Assembly: GCA_965196605.1 (NCBI GenBank)
Contig: CBDAKK010000002.1
Span: forward strand, 186,001-250,000
Origin: CBDAKK01 sp965196605
GTDB taxonomy: Bacteria > Spirochaetota > Spirochaetia > WTKD01 > G963693115
Length of the DNA: 64,000 bases
Direction of reading: 5' to 3'
Positions 36,349 through 43,958 of this stretch are shown piece by piece. Each line of letters starts with the position of its first letter. The first letter of the stretch is position 1. The notes below the pieces were generated by a model. It was not told the DNA's origin. It saw nothing but the letters and a program-made list of their open reading frames with translations, and did not search any database. The translations under genes and the position numbers were made by a program.

Positions 36349-37395
36349 TTACAAATAACGCTCAAGGAGGTTCATGGCAAGCGCTGCCTCGGCATTGAGC
36401 ACCGCTGCACCCGCAGCTCCGCGTATGGTGTTGTGTCCCAGCACGACAAACTTGTACTCAAGTATGGGGCAGCGCCGTAGTCTGCCAATGGTGGTTGTCA
36501 TGCCCTTGCCAGTCCAAAGGTCAAGGCGCGGTTGCGGGCGCTCTTGGCCTTCTACAAACAGCAGGGGCGCTTGCGGTGCAGAGTGCAGGCCATGCTCTTG
36601 CGGAAAGGCCGAAAAGTCATTCCATGTCGTTATGAGTTCTTCCATAGTTTTTGGTTGCTTCTCAAGGCTCAGCGAGACGCACTCAGTGTGTCCATCTACC
36701 ACGGCAACGCGGTTACAATGCGCGCTTATTTCAATACGCGCTTCCACAAAGCCCTGTGCTGTGTCGTAGCCCCCCAGTATTTTTCTCGGTTCACTTTCAA
36801 GCTTTTCTTCTTCACCCGAAATAAAGGGAACCACATTTCCCAGAATGTCAAGGGACGCCACACCGGGGTAGCCCGCGCCGCTTATGGCCTGCATGGTTTG
36901 AACCATGACCTGTTTTATGCCAAAGGCCCTGTGTAGCGGCGCAAGGGCAAGCGCCAACTGCATGACGCAGCAATTTGGGTTGGTAATAATAGCACCCTTG
37001 TAGTCTTGTGCCTCAATGGCGCGCAAATGCTCATGGTTTATCTCAGGTATTACCAGCGGCACCCGCGCTTCCATTCTGTGGTTTTTTGCATTGCTGATGA
37101 CCACATGCCCGCGCTCCGCGTAGTTTTTTTCTACCTCGTATGCAACGCTACTGTCCAAGCCCGAAAACAAAATGGGCGAGGAAAGCTCATCCTCCGTAGA
37201 GAGCACCATGGTTTCTGCCAGCTCCGCAGGGAGCGGCACGCTCTGTTGCCACGAGACCGCGTCTTTGTACCATGACCCCGCAGACCTTTGAGAAGCCACA
37301 AGTTCTTGAATACGAAACTGCGGGTGGTTTTGCAATAGCGTTATAAATTTTTGGCCAACGGTTCCCGTTGCTCCGAGTATTGCTACAGGTATCAT
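36349..37395 (-). CDS. asd: Aspartate-semialdehyde dehydrogenase
   Basis: A 348-residue enzyme reducing aspartyl phosphate to the semialdehyde, at the branch to lysine/diaminopimelate, threonine and methionine. It has the NADPH-binding ILGATGTVGQKF, the catalytic cysteine in ITNPNCCVMQ, and the histidine region SAHCNRVAVVDGHTE. The insertions match the archaeal/fungal-like class of Asd rather than the E. coli class. The ATG at 37395 follows TATAAT by six bases. A GTG five codons earlier is less likely. Unlike its operon partner, all catalytic residues are present. Confidence 0.93.
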   Translation of the reverse strand: MIPVAILGATGTVGQKFITLLQNHPQFRIQELVASQRSAGSWYKDAVSWQQSVPLPAELAETMVLSTEDELSSPILFSGLDSSVAYEVEKNYAERGHVVISNAKNHRMEARVPLVIPEINHEHLRAIEAQDYKGAIITNPNCCVMQLALALAPLHRAFGIKQVMVQTMQAISGAGYPGVASLDILGNVVPFISGEEEKLESEPRKILGGYDTAQGFVEARIEISAHCNRVAVVDGHTECVSLSLEKQPKTMEELITTWNDFSAFPQEHGLHSAPQAPLLFVEGQERPQPRLDLWTGKGMTTTIGRLRRCPILEYKFVVLGHNTIRGAAGAAVLNAEAALAMNLLERYL

Positions 37396-37401
37396 AGTTT
37401 T

Positions 37402-37407
37402 ATTATA
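37402..37407 (-). promoter_or_regulatory. -10 box TATAAT upstream of asd, leaderless spacing
   Basis: On the minus strand TATAAT is followed by AAAACT and the ATG at 37395. No Shine-Dalgarno is present. The -35 region is unclear. Confidence 0.45.
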
Positions 37408-37474
37408 CACCGCTATGCCTACTCATGCGCCTCATGTGAGCACTCTAGTGCAAGGCTCACAAGGCTACGCTGTC

Positions 37475-38131
37475 TTATGAATGATCATAGTGCCACCGCT
37501 GCAAAGTTTGCACATACACCCCAATAACACGGTCATCCACTTCAAGAGCTTGCTGTTTACCTGAGCCATTACGCCATTGTATGTACCAGCGCGCATCTTG
37601 TTGTACCAACAATTTTAACGTGCACCCGTCATCATGCTTTCTGTACACCAGTGATATGCGTCCGTCTTGTGGCTTGTTGTTCAAACAAATGAGCACGCGC
37701 GCGCCCTCGCTTATTTTTTCATCCACCATGGAATGGCCACGCACATGAAACACCCCGTGTGTTTGAGTGCTCACCTCATCCCCCACGTCTTCCTTGGGCA
37801 CGAGGTAGCCGTATGCATGTTCCGCATGAGCTGGTGCAAATTTGTTCAATGGCATTTCATCGCAATCTTGGAGCGTAATGTAAAATCTCTCATGCGTATT
37901 ATTGGCGCCATGATGATAGCGATAGGAAGTCGCGCTTTCTGCATGTACTTCTTCCTCCGCGTTGTGCCCTACGCCTTCCTCCACGGTAGTTACTGCTGCG
38001 TCCGAATTTCCGGCATAGTAGTGCGGCGCCTGCTGTGCGGCTGTGTGCACATATTCGTCAGCGCTATGCGGGGCATGCAAAAGAGCTTGAGGGCTTATAG
38101 CATTGTTGCTAACGCTTTCTAACTCGGCCAA
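37475..38131 (-). CDS. S24 (LexA/CI-type) peptidase-domain protein
   Basis: A 218-residue protein. A low-complexity N-terminal 80 residues precedes an S24 peptidase domain with the catalytic serine in RGHSM (S134) and lysine in CTLKLL (K173). Their 39-residue spacing is close to LexA. In LexA and phage CI repressors this domain self-cleaves in response to RecA after DNA damage. Here the DNA-binding half is a separate upstream gene overlapping by 23 bp in another frame. An AAGGA lies five bases before a TTG start at 38131, so coupled translation is plausible. A frameshifted single repressor gene is the alternative. Confidence 0.75.
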   Translation of the reverse strand: MAELESVSNNAISPQALLHAPHSADEYVHTAAQQAPHYYAGNSDAAVTTVEEGVGHNAEEEVHAESATSYRYHHGANNTHERFYITLQDCDEMPLNKFAPAHAEHAYGYLVPKEDVGDEVSTQTHGVFHVRGHSMVDEKISEGARVLICLNNKPQDGRISLVYRKHDDGCTLKLLVQQDARWYIQWRNGSGKQQALEVDDRVIGVYVQTLQRWHYDHS

Positions 38132-38432
38132 GAGTCCTTATATATTTTTGTATAATCTCTTTCAATTTGTTAACTGCGGTAGTATGAGCTTGAAGACGCC
38201 CATTGCTTTTTGCGGCGGGCAATAAGCCGTCAGAGAGCAATGCTTCTATCGTGGTATCCAATGCAGCGGCAATTCGAGAAGCGTCATGAACATTGACATT
38301 TGTGTTCTTCCTTATTTTGTTGCCCAATTCAACCTCATGTATGCCGCATTTTTCGGCGAGTTTCCTAATCCACCCGCGTTCTTTGCCTGCTTGCTGAATT
38401 CCGGCTTTTTTAACGTTTTCCCAAAACATCAT
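38109..38432 (-). CDS. XRE-family helix-turn-helix regulator (repressor N-terminal half)
   Basis: A 107-residue protein with an N-terminal HTH_3 domain (RKLAEKCGIHEVELGNKI and RIAAALDTTIEALL), typical of phage CI-like repressors. It has no dimerisation or peptidase domain of its own; that is supplied by the overlapping downstream gene. It is divergent from a 65-residue gene across 105 bp carrying a strong promoter and two inverted repeats, a classical immunity-switch layout. No other phage gene is nearby, so it may be a relic or a domesticated regulator. Confidence 0.8.
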   Translation of the reverse strand: MMFWENVKKAGIQQAGKERGWIRKLAEKCGIHEVELGNKIRKNTNVNVHDASRIAAALDTTIEALLSDGLLPAAKSNGRLQAHTTAVNKLKEIIQKYIRTLGRVRKR

Positions 38433-38467
38433 TGTTTTTATTATTACAAAAAAATTAAAAAAAATGC

Positions 38468-38496
38468 TTGACTAAAAACATTTATAAATGTATTAT
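38468..38496 (+). promoter_or_regulatory. Strong promoter, TTGACT-17-TATTAT
   Basis: -35 TTGACT (38468-38473), a 17-bp spacer and -10 TATTAT (38491-38496), oriented toward the 65-residue gene at 38538. This is the best sigma-70-type promoter in the window. Confidence 0.75.
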
Positions 38497-38506
38497 CTAA
38501 ATAATA
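38478..38506. promoter_or_regulatory. Probable operator: palindrome plus inverted repeat
   Basis: ACATTTATAAATGT (38478-38491) is a perfect 14-bp palindrome between the -35 and -10. TATTAT-CTAA-ATAATA (38491-38506) is an inverted repeat covering the -10. Both are well placed for repression by the divergently encoded HTH protein. Confidence 0.65.
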
Positions 38507-38537
38507 AAAAGCAATAACTGTATTAAAGGAGCATGTT

Positions 38538-38735
38538 ATGAAAAAAGCTTTAGCGGATTATCATCTAGCGCTTTCGCTCACAATAGAAGAGAGAGAAGAA
38601 ATAAAACAGTGGAGGGAACTCAATCCACACATCAAGCTCAACGGGGAAATGGCACGAGTAATTCTTGCCTATGTGCGCGGTCACATACCCGAGCATTTAA
38701 TAGGGCGAGAAGTGAGAAGCTTGCAAAAAGCGTGA
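38538..38735 (+). CDS. Small protein divergent from the repressor
   Basis: A 65-residue basic protein (HLALSLTIEEREEIKQWREL; MARVILAYVRGHIPEHL), predicted helical, with no recognised domain. AAAGGAG six bases before the ATG and the strong promoter upstream show it is a real gene. Its position opposite a CI-like repressor is where phages place cro, antirepressor or excisionase genes. None of these is shown by the sequence. Confidence 0.65.
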   Translation: MKKALADYHLALSLTIEEREEIKQWRELNPHIKLNGEMARVILAYVRGHIPEHLIGREVRSLQKA

Positions 38736-38822
38736 TGTACACGGGTCACTGATGCATAAGCGCACTGTTTTGTGTCAGCACTTGTAGTGGTGGCGCGTTA
38801 TGCCGATGCAAGATTGCGCGGC

Positions 38823-40028
38823 CTAGTCGCTGACAACATGAAGCTGGTTTTCCTCCACGTAGCGGCGTGTGTCTTTGAGTGTTATGCTTACAACGCTGCC
38901 GCGCGGAGGTGGTGCGCTTTCGCATTGTACGGTAATGGGCACATGCGCAAAACGCCTATTGGTGCTTATGCACTTGACTTCGTAGTAGCCCCCGTAGTAC
39001 AAAACCTCCTGTACGCGCACAACGCCACGCTTTTTGGGTGCGTTGTAGCCGCGAGAAGACTTACAGGGTATGAGTGTATCTTCGTCAACGCGCTGCGTAA
39101 AGCACAACTCATGCGGCCTTACGCATAGCTGCAAGTGCTGCGCCATGTTCTCGGTGGTCAAGGGCACGCTATGCATGTGGTGCGTAGTAATGCTGTGTGG
39201 GGCAAAACTTCCCAAGGGGCTTTCAAACATTGCGCTAGCGGTCTCAAAATGCATGGGCATAATATTGGCGGTGTCAAAATATTTTGCAACGTATGAATTT
39301 AAGGGACTCTCATATAAGTACTGCGCCGTGCCTTGTTGCAAGAGCTTTCCGTCCCGTATTATTGCGAGGCTGTCAGAAACCGTAAAGGCTTCGTTTTTTT
39401 CATGGGTTATGTACAGTACATTCATGTCGTACATGTCCACCACTTGTTTTACATGCGGCACCATGCGCTCTCGTAATTCTATGTCAATGTTGCTAAAGGG
39501 CTCGTCTAATATTAACACGCGCGGGCGCGCAGCAAGTGAGCGGGCAAGCGCTATGCGCTGCATTTGTCCTCCAGAGAGTTCGTGGGGGTAACGCTGGGCA
39601 ATATTAAAACGGTCGAGGTCGCACACCTCTAGCAGGGTGTGCAGTATGCTATTACGTTCTTGTTTTGACTTTTTTTTGGACACGCCAAATAAAATGTTTT
39701 CTTCAACGGTGAGGTGCGGGAACAGGGCGTAGTCTTGAAACAAGACGCCGACCTCTCGGTCTTCTGGCGCGACCCATGTGTTTTTTGAGGCGACCTCTCG
39801 CCCGTCTACATACACCGCACCCGCACACGGGCGCATGAAGCCCGCTAAAATGCGCAAAACCGTAGTCTTGCCCGAGCCACTTTCTCCTACTAAGGCGGTT
39901 ATGCCACAAGACGAAATATCAAACGACAAACTGTGCAAACAGCGCTTGTGGTGAGGAGGATAACATACGTCTATAGTTGCAAGTCCAGTGTTCATGTGTG
40001 TAATATCACGCGCGTGAGTTTCGCACAT
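38823..40028 (-). CDS. fbpC: Ferric-iron ABC transporter ATP-binding protein
   Basis: A 401-residue ATPase of the FbpC/PotA group. Walker A is GESGSGKTT, signature LSGGQMQR, Walker B LILDEPFSN, switch histidine in YITHEKNE, and a C-terminal regulatory TOBE-like region of about 150 residues follows. It powers import by the permease and binding protein encoded upstream on the same strand. The ATG at 40028 overlaps the permease gene by 23 bp. A second ATG at 39995 would avoid the overlap but has no better ribosome-binding site. Confidence 0.9.
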   Translation of the reverse strand: MCETHARDITHMNTGLATIDVCYPPHHKRCLHSLSFDISSCGITALVGESGSGKTTVLRILAGFMRPCAGAVYVDGREVASKNTWVAPEDREVGVLFQDYALFPHLTVEENILFGVSKKKSKQERNSILHTLLEVCDLDRFNIAQRYPHELSGGQMQRIALARSLAARPRVLILDEPFSNIDIELRERMVPHVKQVVDMYDMNVLYITHEKNEAFTVSDSLAIIRDGKLLQQGTAQYLYESPLNSYVAKYFDTANIMPMHFETASAMFESPLGSFAPHSITTHHMHSVPLTTENMAQHLQLCVRPHELCFTQRVDEDTLIPCKSSRGYNAPKKRGVVRVQEVLYYGGYYEVKCISTNRRFAHVPITVQCESAPPPRGSVVSITLKDTRRYVEENQLHVVSD

Positions 40029-41637
40029 TCCACTCGCTTATGTGAAAACAAGCAATGCAGATGAGTCCTATTGCCACGGTGAGCAGCATAGGCAGCGATG
40101 ATTGAATGATCATCTCATCGCGCGCAAGAAGGTATGTTTTTATTGATAGTGTATCAAAATTAAAGGGACGCAACATAAGCGTCATGGGTATTTCCTTAAG
40201 AATTTCCACAATGAAAAGCAAGACGCCGTTTACAATGAAGGGAATGTTGAGCGGAAAAGAAACTTTGAAAAAGGTTTCTTGTATGGAGACGCCAAGGCTG
40301 CGTGCCGCGTTTTCGTAACGCGCGCCATAGTGATGAAACCCCGTGTAAATAGGGTTTGCTATAACAAAGAAAAAGCGCACTATGCTTGCAAAGACCAGCG
40401 CGATGATGGTTTTGCCTAAGAAGAAATGCGCAATATTTTGACGTGGAAAGACGTTAGTCACCCAATTATTGAGAAGGTAGAAAAAGCTTAAAACGGCAAT
40501 TGCTATGATGGAACCCGGCACGGCGTAGCCCAAGGTAATGCTGGTGTAGCTTATGGAGCGCGCGCGCGTGTTTTTTATGTGGCACGCAAAACTGACCGCA
40601 ATGGCAAGGGCTGCGGCAAAGGGTACGGAGGCGCATATGAGCAGCAGGGTGTTTTTGACTAGTGGCAGCATGTTGTAGCTAATGCCACTGCGTATTGCAA
40701 AGGTTGCCCAGTATATAAATTGAAACACGGGCACGGCAAAGCCGAGTAGCACGGGCATGCTGCAATAGCATAAGGCTGCAAGTGCACTATAGCGCCTCAG
40801 TGGCATACGCGTGAGCGGGGCGTAGCGCTGTATGTCGTACTGCATTGACGCACTCTTGCGCCGCATGGCCCACACCACAAACAGCACCAGTACCAGCACC
40901 AGCAAGGCAAGCACCTTTGCCGCGCCCAAATCACCGTAGGAAAACCACGTTCTATAAATGCCGCTGCTTATGGTTGGAAATCCAAAATAGGCTACTGCGG
41001 CGTATTCATTAAGCACGTCCATAAACACAATGGCCACCGCGCCTATAAGCGCCGTGCGCGCAATGGGAATGCCTATGCTAAAAAACAAGCTGCGCCGTTG
41101 CGTGTTGAGAATGCGTGCGGACTCAACAATGCTACGCGAGCTGCGCAAGTAGGCTGCGCTTACCAAAAAGTATACGTAGGGATATAAGGAGAAAATAAGC
41201 GTTGCAATCAAAAACGGGACGTTAAACCACGTAATAAAAAACGGCGCAATGCTCGGAGCTAGGCTTCGTATAAAAGGAATAACAGAAAATGAAAGCGTAT
41301 CGGCGTATTCAGAAAATACAATGGCGCGCATGTAGGGGGATATGACCACCGAGATAGGCAGCAGAATTTTCACCAAGCGGCGCAGTGGAAACTCGTAATA
41401 GCTGGTAATCCACGCCGTACTCGCACCTATGGCTACGGCGCCCGCTATCACAAAAACTGATAGGAAAATTGTGTTGAGGAGGTAAGAACTAAAAACCGAT
41501 GAGAAGACTGTCTGTAGCACCGCAAAATTAGCAGACCACAGACCCGAAAGAAGCGAGGCAAAGGGAGCGAGAAAAAGCGCCGTAAGTGCCGCTAATGCTA
41601 CTGAAGTCCCAATGCCCCTGTGTTTATGTACGTGCAT
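40006..41637 (-). CDS. fbpB: Ferric-iron ABC transporter permease (double BPD domain)
   Basis: A 543-residue inner-membrane protein with about 12 membrane segments in two homologous halves, each with an EAA-type loop (SSRSIVESARILNTQRRSLF; HHYGARYENAARSLGVSIQE). Two fused permease domains in one chain are the FbpB/ThiP arrangement of iron(III) and thiamine importers. The neighbouring FutA-like binding protein decides for iron. It lies 14 bp after the binding-protein gene. Confidence 0.9.
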   Translation of the reverse strand: MHVHKHRGIGTSVALAALTALFLAPFASLLSGLWSANFAVLQTVFSSVFSSYLLNTIFLSVFVIAGAVAIGASTAWITSYYEFPLRRLVKILLPISVVISPYMRAIVFSEYADTLSFSVIPFIRSLAPSIAPFFITWFNVPFLIATLIFSLYPYVYFLVSAAYLRSSRSIVESARILNTQRRSLFFSIGIPIARTALIGAVAIVFMDVLNEYAAVAYFGFPTISSGIYRTWFSYGDLGAAKVLALLVLVLVLFVVWAMRRKSASMQYDIQRYAPLTRMPLRRYSALAALCYCSMPVLLGFAVPVFQFIYWATFAIRSGISYNMLPLVKNTLLLICASVPFAAALAIAVSFACHIKNTRARSISYTSITLGYAVPGSIIAIAVLSFFYLLNNWVTNVFPRQNIAHFFLGKTIIALVFASIVRFFFVIANPIYTGFHHYGARYENAARSLGVSIQETFFKVSFPLNIPFIVNGVLLFIVEILKEIPMTLMLRPFNFDTLSIKTYLLARDEMIIQSSLPMLLTVAIGLICIACFHISEWNVRNSRA

Positions 41638-41651
41638 GCAGCGCTAACGCG

Positions 41652-42695
41652 TTATTTCCAACCCTCTTCGTCTGCTATTTTTGCTGCAAGTGGTACGAGT
41701 ACCCCTATTTTGTTCAAATCAGAAGTTGCGTCTTCTTTAAAAGAGCCCCAAGACTGAACCTCTTCATGCGCAGAAACGGAAGTAACCGCAGGGTACTCAA
41801 AATTTTCTTGCGCTATTTTTTCTTGCGCGTAGTCTGATAAAAGAAACTCTATGAGCTTGATTGCATTTTTTTTGTTTTTGGAATATTTGGAAAGTCCAAC
41901 GCCCGCTACGTTTACGTGCGTACCGCGCCCGTCTTGGTTGGGGAATATAATTCCAAGCGCATCACCCACTTTTTTTTCGTCTGCGCTCGATGAACGCCGC
42001 ATAAGCCCTACATAATAGGTGTTCATAACCCCGTAGTTTGCTATGCCCGCCGCAACTGCCTTTGCCTGCGCTCTGTCGTTGCCCTGTGGCGGGCGCGCCA
42101 TGTGCGCTACAAGGTCGCGTACCCACTGCCGAGCCGCAGTTTCACCATTGTGGTAAATAATAGAAGCCAGAAGCATGCGGTTATAAGAATTGCTCGAAGA
42201 ACGTATGGCGATATTGTGTGCGCCTTTCACTAAATCTTCATATGAAGTAACCGCGGGCGTAGCGGTTTTTGTTTTGTCGTACACAATGACCCGCGCACGC
42301 TTTGAAATTGCAACCCACGTTTTGTTGGGGTCTCGCAAGGCCTTTGGAACGCGTCCAAGCGCCGAAGAAGCAATGGCTTGCAGCGACTTGTTCTTTTTAA
42401 GTTGTGCTAGTATATCTGCACCCGTTACAAAAAACACGTCTGCTTGCGTGTTTTCTCCCTCCGTTGCTGCGCGCTCTACAATTTCTCCTGCGCCCCCGGA
42501 TATAACGTTCACTTGTATTCCCGTGCGTTTTGTGAATTCCTTGTAGAGTTCTGCATCCACGTCGTAGTGACGGTGAGAATAGACATTGACGTCTTTTGAA
42601 TCTGACTCAGACGAGCCACCAGCGTAGACAAGCACCGTGCTCATCATCAATAAAAGCAAGCAGACAAGTCCCTGCTTCCACTTCCAATAGTTCAT
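41652..42695 (-). CDS. fbpA: Ferric-iron-binding periplasmic protein (FutA/FbpA-like)
   Basis: A 347-residue solute-binding protein. The signal peptide (LVCLLLLMMSTVLVYAGGSS) is followed by VNVYSHRHYDVDAELYKEF, the FutA-type N-terminal iron-ligand segment. The twin tyrosines of MNTYYVGLM match the two tyrosine ligands of transferrin-like FbpA proteins. The mature N-terminus is G/S-rich. GGAGG lies seven bases before the ATG at 42695, which decides against the ATG four codons upstream. It is the first gene of the importer operon. No Fur box was identified with confidence. Confidence 0.9.
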   Translation of the reverse strand: MNYWKWKQGLVCLLLLMMSTVLVYAGGSSESDSKDVNVYSHRHYDVDAELYKEFTKRTGIQVNVISGGAGEIVERAATEGENTQADVFFVTGADILAQLKKNKSLQAIASSALGRVPKALRDPNKTWVAISKRARVIVYDKTKTATPAVTSYEDLVKGAHNIAIRSSSNSYNRMLLASIIYHNGETAARQWVRDLVAHMARPPQGNDRAQAKAVAAGIANYGVMNTYYVGLMRRSSSADEKKVGDALGIIFPNQDGRGTHVNVAGVGLSKYSKNKKNAIKLIEFLLSDYAQEKIAQENFEYPAVTSVSAHEEVQSWGSFKEDATSDLNKIGVLVPLAAKIADEEGWK

Positions 42696-42827
42696 AAGAA
42701 CCTCCATAATTTTTTTGAATACTTATTATTGTAGCTTCGACTAACAATTGTGTCAATGGGGAAATTTATAAAAATGGAAGGCTTTTATTATAGCCTAAGG
42801 GGGGATGCGATGCCCGCCCGCTGCTCT

Positions 42828-42980
42828 TTTGTGGGGAATGCCCCCCACCCCCACTGCTTGTAACCCCCGCGCTTACGCGCGCGTAAGCGCGTTACCCGCA
42901 TCATATTTCATAAGGCTAGCGAGTTTTTCTTTTTTCTTTGGTACTTTTCTTTGATGCAAGCTCCATGTTTGTGCCACACC
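42828..42980. repeat. Dispersed repeat element D (partial) with 24-bp palindrome
   Basis: TTTTGTGGGGAATGCCCCCC (42828-42847) is an element-type left end. Next is a perfect 24-bp palindrome at 42868-42891 whose half is CGCGCTTACGCG, set within an outer GTAAC/GTTAC pair. The tail TTTCTTTGGTACTTTTCTTT and GATGCAAGCTCCATGTTTG also occurs in elements A and B. No inverted right end was found, so this copy seems truncated. Confidence 0.65.
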
Positions 42981-43046
42981 GTCCATGGCGACTTCTCAGT
43001 CTCGTTGAAAAAATAGCAACATAATTCAATTTTTTTCTTGAAAAAC

Positions 43047-43075
43047 TTGACAAAAATAAGCATTTGTGTGACAAT
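43047..43075 (+). promoter_or_regulatory. Promoter TTGACA-17-GACAAT with overlapping hairpin
   Basis: -35 TTGACA (43047-43052), 17 bp, -10 GACAAT (43070-43075). GACAAT-TTT-ATTGTC (43070-43084) is a perfect inverted repeat over the -10. It reads toward the small peptide gene and leaves a leader of about 150 nt. Confidence 0.6.
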
Positions 43076-43228
43076 TTTATTGTCGGCAAGTTGCGTGCAT
43101 GCAATAAAAAATTCTGTACATAGGAGGTGGATATAAAGAAATATAGTTTCATGTATTATTCTTATTTGGTTTATTGTTTGGAAATTTGATAAAGATTTGA
43201 TTATTGTTATGAAAATGAGGAGATTGGT

Positions 43229-43348
43229 ATGAAACGAAAAACAGTAGTGGTTTTTTTAGGTGTTTTGCTTGCATCATTATTTATTATGAGTGCTTCTTTG
43301 TATCCTAACACGGAAACTGTACGAACGTGGCACGAAAAACCGTGGTAA
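43229..43348 (+). CDS. Small secreted peptide, 39 residues
   Basis: MKRKTVVVFLGVLLASLFIM is a textbook signal peptide (basic N-terminus, hydrophobic core). After the likely cleavage at MSA the mature peptide would be only about 17 residues (SLYPNTETVRTWHEKPW), with two tryptophans and two prolines. GAGGAG lies six bases before the ATG. A promoter lies about 150 bp upstream and a hairpin terminator about 65 bp downstream, so this is a self-contained transcription unit. No relative is recognised. A signalling peptide, a small toxin-like peptide or a leader of another kind are all possible. Confidence 0.65.
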   Translation: MKRKTVVVFLGVLLASLFIMSASLYPNTETVRTWHEKPW

Positions 43349-43388
43349 GGACAGTTCATGTTTATTTAAAAAACAACTTATTTGTTGA

Positions 43389-43405
43389 GACCATACGCCA
43401 TGGTC
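43389..43405. other. Short hairpin between peptide gene and terminator
   Basis: GACCAT-ACGCC-ATGGTC, a 6-bp perfect stem 40 bp after the peptide stop codon. It may be part of the transcript's 3' structure. Confidence 0.4.
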
Positions 43406-43411
43406 TTTGAA

Positions 43412-43448
43412 AAAAGAGAGTTTGTTGCAACGCAGTGGACTCTCTTTT
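43412..43448 (+). terminator. Rho-independent terminator after the peptide gene
   Basis: AAAAGAGAGT and ACTCTCTTTT form a perfect 10-bp stem with a 17-base loop, followed by CTTTTTT. It ends the small-peptide transcription unit. Confidence 0.7.
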
Positions 43449-43581
43449 CTTTTTTGCACTCAATATTGCGTAGCACTTTTTGTATGTGAGTGTAAGCGTG
43501 CGGAGATCGCTTGGTATAGTCTCTGTAATTATCTATAATAGAGGTACATTATATTTTGTTAATTTTTAAGGAGTCTTAGTA

Positions 43582-43920
43582 ATGCCTACGTATGATTATG
43601 TATGCGATTCGTGTGAACACGCGCTGGAACTTTTTCAATCTTTTAAAGAGGCACCGAAGAAAAAATGCCCGCAGTGTGGTAAGCTTGCTTTGCGCCGCGT
43701 TATTTCTGGAGGTGTTGGGCTTGTTTTTAAGGGTAGTGGCTTTTATGTAACTGATAACCGTGGTGCTTCTGCAAGTGCTACTTCTACAAGCAACGCTAGT
43801 ACTACTACTGCTGCAAAAACTTCTGAAGCTGCGAGCAGCACTACTTCTGAGAAGAAAACTTCATCATCAAAGGAAGCCTCGGCTCCTGCGAGCACCACAA
43901 AGTCTGAAAAGGCTGCGTAA
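43582..43920 (+). CDS. FmdB-type zinc-ribbon protein
   Basis: A 112-residue protein. The first 60 residues form the FmdB/CxxC_CxxC zinc ribbon: MPTYDYVCDSCEHALELFQ, then KKCPQCGK, then FKGSGFYVTDNRG. The remaining 50 residues are low-complexity S/T/A/K (ATSTSNASTTTAAKTSEAAS). The family is widespread and called a putative regulator, and its biochemical role is not established. AAGGAG lies eight bases before the ATG. It is 38 bp ahead of metX on the same strand. Confidence 0.9.
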   Translation: MPTYDYVCDSCEHALELFQSFKEAPKKKCPQCGKLALRRVISGGVGLVFKGSGFYVTDNRGASASATSTSNASTTTAAKTSEAASSTTSEKKTSSSKEASAPASTTKSEKAA

Positions 43921-43958
43921 GTTACGGCTTTTAGTAGTCTTAGTATCTTGTAACTGCC

